Positions 60,737 through 64,000 of a stretch of 64,000 nucleotides of DNA are shown one piece after another. Below the pieces are notes generated by a model, which saw nothing but the letters and a program-made list of their open reading frames with translations, made no database searches and was not told where the DNA came from. The DNA is from Bradyrhizobium arachidis. GTDB lineage: Bacteria; Pseudomonadota; Alphaproteobacteria; Rhizobiales; Xanthobacteraceae. Position 1 is the stretch's first letter; each line of letters starts with the position of its first letter. The DNA lies in NCBI RefSeq assembly GCF_024758505.1, contig NZ_CP077970.1, forward strand, positions 6,386,001 through 6,450,000, in the 5' to 3' direction. Both the position numbers and the translations under genes were made by a program.

Positions 60737-61390
60737 TCAGCGCGTCTTTCGAAAGGTCAGATTGACCCGCTTCCGGCCGAGAAGCGCATGCTCGCCGTCG
60801 GCGAGCGGCGCGACGCCATGATAGGCAAGCCGGCTCGGTCCACCCCAGACCACGACGTCGCCATGCGTCAAACGGAAGCGGCGCGGCTTGTCGTTGCGCG
60901 ACAGGCCGCCGAACAGGAAGATCGCTGATAGCCCGAGCGAGACCGAGACGATCGGCGCCGCAAGATCCAGCTCGTCCTTGTCCTGATGCAGCGAGAGCCG
61001 TGTGCCGGGCTCGTAGCGGTTGACGAGGCAGGCATCGGGCGCGAAGCCGGCATAACCGCCACTTTCCGCCGCGCGGCGAGCGAGATCACGGAACACAGCC
61101 GGCATCGCAGGCCATGGCGCATCGGATCGCGGATCGATCGCATCATAGCGATAGCCGGTTTGATCGGTGATCCAGCCGCGCTCTCCGCAATTCGTCATCG
61201 CTACCGACATCTGATAGCCGCCCGGCGTGGTCATCCGCCGAAACGGCGATTGCGCCACGATCTCGCGCACTGCCGCGATAAGTTCGTCTTCGATCGGTTT
61301 TGCGAAACCGCGCAGCAGCACGGCGCCATCGGCGATCTCTTCGCACGTCGGCTGCGCCTCCGCCAGGCTGTCAAATAGGTCCGCCGTCAA
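60737..61390 (-). CDS. alkB: AlkB, 2-oxoglutarate-dependent DNA/RNA repair demethylase
   Basis: A 217-residue AlkB. Iron ligands are His135 and Asp137 (LHQDKDELDL) and His191 (LAYHGVAPLADGEH). The 2-oxoglutarate/Arg motif is RKRVNLTFRKTR, with Arg208, Asn210 and Arg214. It removes alkyl groups from N1-methyladenine and N3-methylcytosine. The reading frame opens with TTG at 61390, nine bases after the 2OG oxygenase gene, implying co-transcription. No Ada or AlkA gene is in the window. Confidence 0.95.
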   Translation of the reverse strand: MTADLFDSLAEAQPTCEEIADGAVLLRGFAKPIEDELIAAVREIVAQSPFRRMTTPGGYQMSVAMTNCGERGWITDQTGYRYDAIDPRSDAPWPAMPAVFRDLARRAAESGGYAGFAPDACLVNRYEPGTRLSLHQDKDELDLAAPIVSVSLGLSAIFLFGGLSRNDKPRRFRLTHGDVVVWGGPSRLAYHGVAPLADGEHALLGRKRVNLTFRKTR

Positions 61391-61399
61391 TCGTTGCGC

Positions 61400-62146
61400 T
61401 CACTTTGCATCGTGAAAGATCACACCCAGCGTATGGCGCTGGCCGGACCTGATCCGGCTGACGCCATGGCGCAGATTAACGCGATAGGTGCCGCGCGTCC
61501 CCTGCACGGGGCGGTGATGCACAGCAAAGGCCACCGCGTCGCCCTGCGACAGCGGCACGACCTCGGCACGCGACTGCATGCGCGGGCGTTGCTCAGTCAG
61601 CACGAACTCGCCGCCGGTGAAATCGCGTCCCGGCTCGGAGAGAAGGATCGCGACCTGGAGCGGAAACACGTGCTCGCCATAGAGGTCCTGATGCAGGCAG
61701 TTGAAGTCGCCGGCCTCGTACTGCAGCAGCAGCGGCGTCGGCCGGCCCTGGCCGGCGTCGTGGCAACGCTTGAGGAAGGCCGCGTGACCCGAGGGATAGC
61801 GGATGTCGATCCCCATCGCCTCGTTCCAGCGGTTGGCAACGCCTTGAAGATGCGCATACAGCGCCGGCCTTAGTTCGGCGATCAGATCGGGGAGCGGATA
61901 GGAAAAGTACTTGTATTCGCCGCGGCCAAAGCCGTGGCGACCCATGACGATCCGGCTGCGGAAGCGCGCGTCGTCGGGGTACAGTGCGGCGATGTCGCGG
62001 CATTCGTCTGGCGTGAGCAGCCCCTTCAGGACGGCGCAGCCCTGGGTGTCGAGCTCGCCGGTGATCTGCGGCCAGTCGAGTGCGTCGACGCGGGCGGCGG
62101 GGTCAATCGACGGCGAATAAGGTGATTTGCGTGCTGTTGCTGTCAT
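61400..62146 (-). CDS. 2OG-Fe(II) oxygenase adjacent to AlkB
   Basis: A 248-residue double-stranded beta-helix dioxygenase, separate from AlkB. Iron ligands are probably His152 and Asp154 (NCLHQDLYGEHVFPLQ) and His227 (VNLRHGVSRI). It has GGEFVLTEQRPRMQSRAEVV and a Tyr-rich N-terminal half (RGEYKYFSYPLPDLI). The ATG at 62146 is preferred to the longer start at 62182. It is the first gene of a two-gene operon with alkB, so a role in DNA or nucleotide repair, or in repairing alkylated macromolecules, is inferred. The family includes prolyl hydroxylase-like and alkylation-repair members. Confidence 0.87.
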   Translation of the reverse strand: MTATARKSPYSPSIDPAARVDALDWPQITGELDTQGCAVLKGLLTPDECRDIAALYPDDARFRSRIVMGRHGFGRGEYKYFSYPLPDLIAELRPALYAHLQGVANRWNEAMGIDIRYPSGHAAFLKRCHDAGQGRPTPLLLQYEAGDFNCLHQDLYGEHVFPLQVAILLSEPGRDFTGGEFVLTEQRPRMQSRAEVVPLSQGDAVAFAVHHRPVQGTRGTYRVNLRHGVSRIRSGQRHTLGVIFHDAK

Positions 62147-62201
62147 GCCACCATCCTCGCAGTCCGGCGTACCCACAACCACCCGATTTCCGACTGTGTC
62201 C

Positions 62202-62288
62202 CGTCATTGCGAGCGACGCGAAGCAATCCAGAATCCCTCCACGGAACCAGTCTGGATTGCTTCGCCGCAAGAGCTCCTCGCAATGACA
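62202..62288. repeat. Palindromic repeat, family 1, copy 2
   Basis: Same family as 51091-51180: CGTCATTGCGAGCGACGCGA, AGCAATCCAGA, TCTGGATTGCT and CTCCTCGCAATGAC. It lies between the DUF2848 gene and the 2OG oxygenase gene. Confidence 0.85.
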
Positions 62289-62299
62289 GCGGGGACGCG

Positions 62300-62986
62300 T
62301 CAGCCCAGCACCGGCAGCGTCACCACATCATAGCCATGCCGGATCGTACGCTTCAGCACTGGGTCTTCGAGCTCGAACTCAAAGCGGTCGGCGGGGCGGA
62401 TTCCGCCCTTGGCGGCGAAGGTGCCGCCGAACATGGCGCAGCCGTCGGGCAGGCCTTTGCCGTCGAAACCGCGCTTGATGAGGTCATCGACCGGCAGCAT
62501 CGCGTCCAGCGTGCCCTCCTGGTAGAGCACGCGCTCGCCGTTGATCCAGGCATGGGAGCGCAAGATCATTCTGTCCCAATGGCCGATGACGTCCTCGAGT
62601 TCCCACAGCGTGGACGCCACCACCTTGTCGCACATCTGCTTCGAGACGGTGACGCTGTAGGCTTCCACCTTGCGATCGGTGTGATCGGAGCCGCAGCCGA
62701 CAAAAATGCGGCCCTGCCAGCCGATCAGCACGAACTCGACCTCGCCCGAGGAGTCACCGCCGCTGCATTCGATGCTGTCGGCCATGGTCAACCGGCGCGC
62801 CGAGACGCGGTAGTAGATCGGCGTCGAGGCCGGGCGCGCAATGCCGACGGCCTCGAGCTCGGCGATGTGCTTGTCGCGCGCGACGGGATCGCGGCCGGTC
62901 CAGCCGGCGATGACGGCCTTGTCGATCGCGAGCGTCAGCGGGGTTGTCGAACCTTGCGCGTCGACGGTGAAGGTCAGGTCAAACAC
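62300..62986 (-). CDS. DUF2848 family protein
   Basis: A 228-residue protein. It has a FAH-like beta-rich fold with YYRVSARRLTMADSIECSGGDSSGEVEFVLIGWQGRIFVGCGSDHTDRKVEAYSVTVSKQMCDKVVA. The GGDSSGEVEF and GCGSDHTDR motifs are invariant in this family, which often lies beside amidase or aromatic catabolism genes. It starts with GTG at 62986 and overlaps the amidase by 8 nt, so the two are translationally coupled. No activity has been assigned to the family that I can name. Confidence 0.85.
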   Translation of the reverse strand: MFDLTFTVDAQGSTTPLTLAIDKAVIAGWTGRDPVARDKHIAELEAVGIARPASTPIYYRVSARRLTMADSIECSGGDSSGEVEFVLIGWQGRIFVGCGSDHTDRKVEAYSVTVSKQMCDKVVASTLWELEDVIGHWDRMILRSHAWINGERVLYQEGTLDAMLPVDDLIKRGFDGKGLPDGCAMFGGTFAAKGGIRPADRFEFELEDPVLKRTIRHGYDVVTLPVLG

Positions 62987-64000
62987 GAATTACGGCCTCC
63001 ATGCCGGCAGCGAGTTCAAAGATACGGTGATCGGATCCGCCTGAAGCCGCCAGCATCAGGCCGACGGGAACCTCGCCCGCGCGATGCGCAGGCAACGAGA
63101 TGGCGCAACCGTCGATCATGTTGATCAGGGTGCAATTGCGCAGCGCGCGCAGATTTTGCATGGTGAACGCCTTGTCGTCGGCGAGATCGGCGATTTTTGG
63201 CGGCGTGTTCGCCGTGGTCGGCAGCACCAGCGCGTCATAGGGCGCAAGCCGCGCATTGACCCGCGCGATCAGTGAGCGGCGCTCGTTGAGGAGATCGATA
63301 TAGTCGGCCGCGCTCTGCGCCTCGCCGCGCATGATGCGTACCGCGACCCTGGGGTCATAAACATCGCCCTTGGCGGTGATGAGGTAACGGTGCCAGGCGT
63401 AGCTTTCGGAGGCGGCAAAGCCGCCCTTGGCGTTCATCGGGCCAATGTCGTGGAATTCCGTCATCTCGATCCGCTCGATGATGGCGCCATGATCGGCGAG
63501 CGCCTTCAGCGCGCGCTCGAAAGTCTGTGCGACAGGCGCATCGAGATCGTCGAGCGCAATGGTCGTCGGCACCGCGAGCCGCATGCCCCGCACCGAGCGC
63601 GGCTTCAGCGGCGCGACCTGCTCGTTCGCCAGCACGGCATCGAGTATGGCACAGCAACTGACCGATCGTGCCAAGGGTCCGATGCTGTCGAGCGAGAACG
63701 ACAGCGGTACCGCACCATCCAGCGGCACACGGCGCTGCGTCGGCTTGTAGCCGACAATTCCGTTATAGGCGGCCGGAATGCGGCAGGAGCCGCCGGTGTC
63801 GGTGCCGAGCGCGCCATGGGCCATGCCATCAAGCACGGACACCGCCGCGCCCGACGACGAGCCGCCCGGCACATGGCCCACGGCCCGGTTCCAGGCGCCC
63901 TTCGGCGTGCCGAAATGCGGATTGATGCCGATGCCGGAATACGCGAACTCGGTCATGTTGGTCCGGCCGATCAGCACGAAGCCGGCCTGGCGCAGCCGCG
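62979..64000 (-). CDS. Amidase signature family enzyme, C-terminal part (runs off the window end)
   Basis: The 3' ~340 codons of an amidase-signature hydrolase; the first ~100 residues, including the catalytic Lys, lie beyond 64000. The amidase signature is intact: VPGGSSSGAAVSVLDGMAHGALGTDTGGSCRIPAAYNGIVGYKPT, containing the cis-Ser and the Ser nucleophile of the Ser-Ser-Lys triad. Frame continues unbroken past the ATG at 63977 to the window edge, as QAGFVLIGRTNMTEFAYSG. Acts on an amide, nitrile-derived amide or urea-type substrate. Confidence 0.92.
   Translation of the reverse strand, partial: RLRQAGFVLIGRTNMTEFAYSGIGINPHFGTPKGAWNRAVGHVPGGSSSGAAVSVLDGMAHGALGTDTGGSCRIPAAYNGIVGYKPTQRRVPLDGAVPLSFSLDSIGPLARSVSCCAILDAVLANEQVAPLKPRSVRGMRLAVPTTIALDDLDAPVAQTFERALKALADHGAIIERIEMTEFHDIGPMNAKGGFAASESYAWHRYLITAKGDVYDPRVAVRIMRGEAQSAADYIDLLNERRSLIARVNARLAPYDALVLPTTANTPPKIADLADDKAFTMQNLRALRNCTLINMIDGCAISLPAHRAGEVPVGLMLAASGGSDHRIFELAAGMEAVIRV

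Noticed and set aside
1..64000. CRISPR arrays, tRNA or rRNA genes
   Set aside because: No regularly spaced repeats with unique spacers, no cloverleaf with GGTTCGA-type arms and no rRNA-like stretches were recognised on either strand.

Overview
The window looks like chromosome from an alphaproteobacterium of the Bradyrhizobium / Rhodopseudomonas group. The evidence is high-GC coding on nearly every stretch, a complete hopanoid (hpn) locus including the C-2 methylase HpnP, Bradyrhizobiales-style intergenic palindromes, orphan RREF-leader substrate-binding proteins and a cyclase/TPR protein. This assignment comes from gene content and remembered protein families, not from a database search. I see no rRNA or tRNA genes, CRISPR arrays, intact IS elements or phage genes.

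1-12.0 kb is the hopanoid core. It starts with the 5' part of hpnO (minus), a DUF2147-like secreted protein (plus) and hpnN (minus, RND-type hopanoid exporter). The plus-strand pair ispH-hpnH follows (isoprenoid precursor supply; adenosylhopane synthesis), closed by a strong terminator. The minus-strand operon hpnC-hpnD-hpnE-shc-hpnG comes next: C, D and E make squalene from farnesyl diphosphate, Shc cyclises it, and HpnG removes adenine from adenosylhopane. 12-14.3 kb holds three small exported proteins of unknown function.

14.3-20.8 kb is the most unusual arrangement. On the minus strand the order is eutB, hpnP, eutC, then a second RND/MMPL transporter. The hopanoid 2-methylase gene therefore sits between the two subunit genes of the B12-dependent ethanolamine ammonia-lyase. 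A chemoreceptor gene is divergent from eutB.

23-32 kb is accessory: a MaoC-like dehydratase, a class III cyclase/TPR protein, two orphan ABC substrate-binding proteins, a GDSL esterase, an exported amidohydrolase and degenerate ~100-bp direct repeats. 32-40 kb is mixed metabolism and stress: acyl-CoA dehydrogenase, a Leu/Ile/Val-type binding protein, a LapA-like protein, HdeD with an upstream FNR/FixK-type box, a Rieske-FAD reductase, FolE, an epoxide-hydrolase-like protein and an HD-domain hydrolase. 40.4-48.5 kb has a membrane-anchored protein built from 142-residue repeats, then a three-gene transglutaminase / ATP-grasp-alpha-E / transglutaminase-DUF2126 operon of the predicted peptide-ligation type.

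48.6-52.3 kb is a probable sugar-acid pathway (UxaA/GarD-like dehydratase, HpcH/HpaI aldolase, Ldh-type oxidoreductase). 52.4-60.7 kb is a homoprotocatechuate meta-cleavage region: a divergent MarR regulator with a perfect 16-bp palindrome in the shared promoter, then hpaH, hpaF, hpaE, hpaD, an FAH-family gene and an unexpected ThDP enzyme, with a convergent MFS transporter. 60.7-64 kb carries a 2OG-Fe(II) oxygenase with AlkB, then a DUF2848 protein and an amidase cut by the window end.
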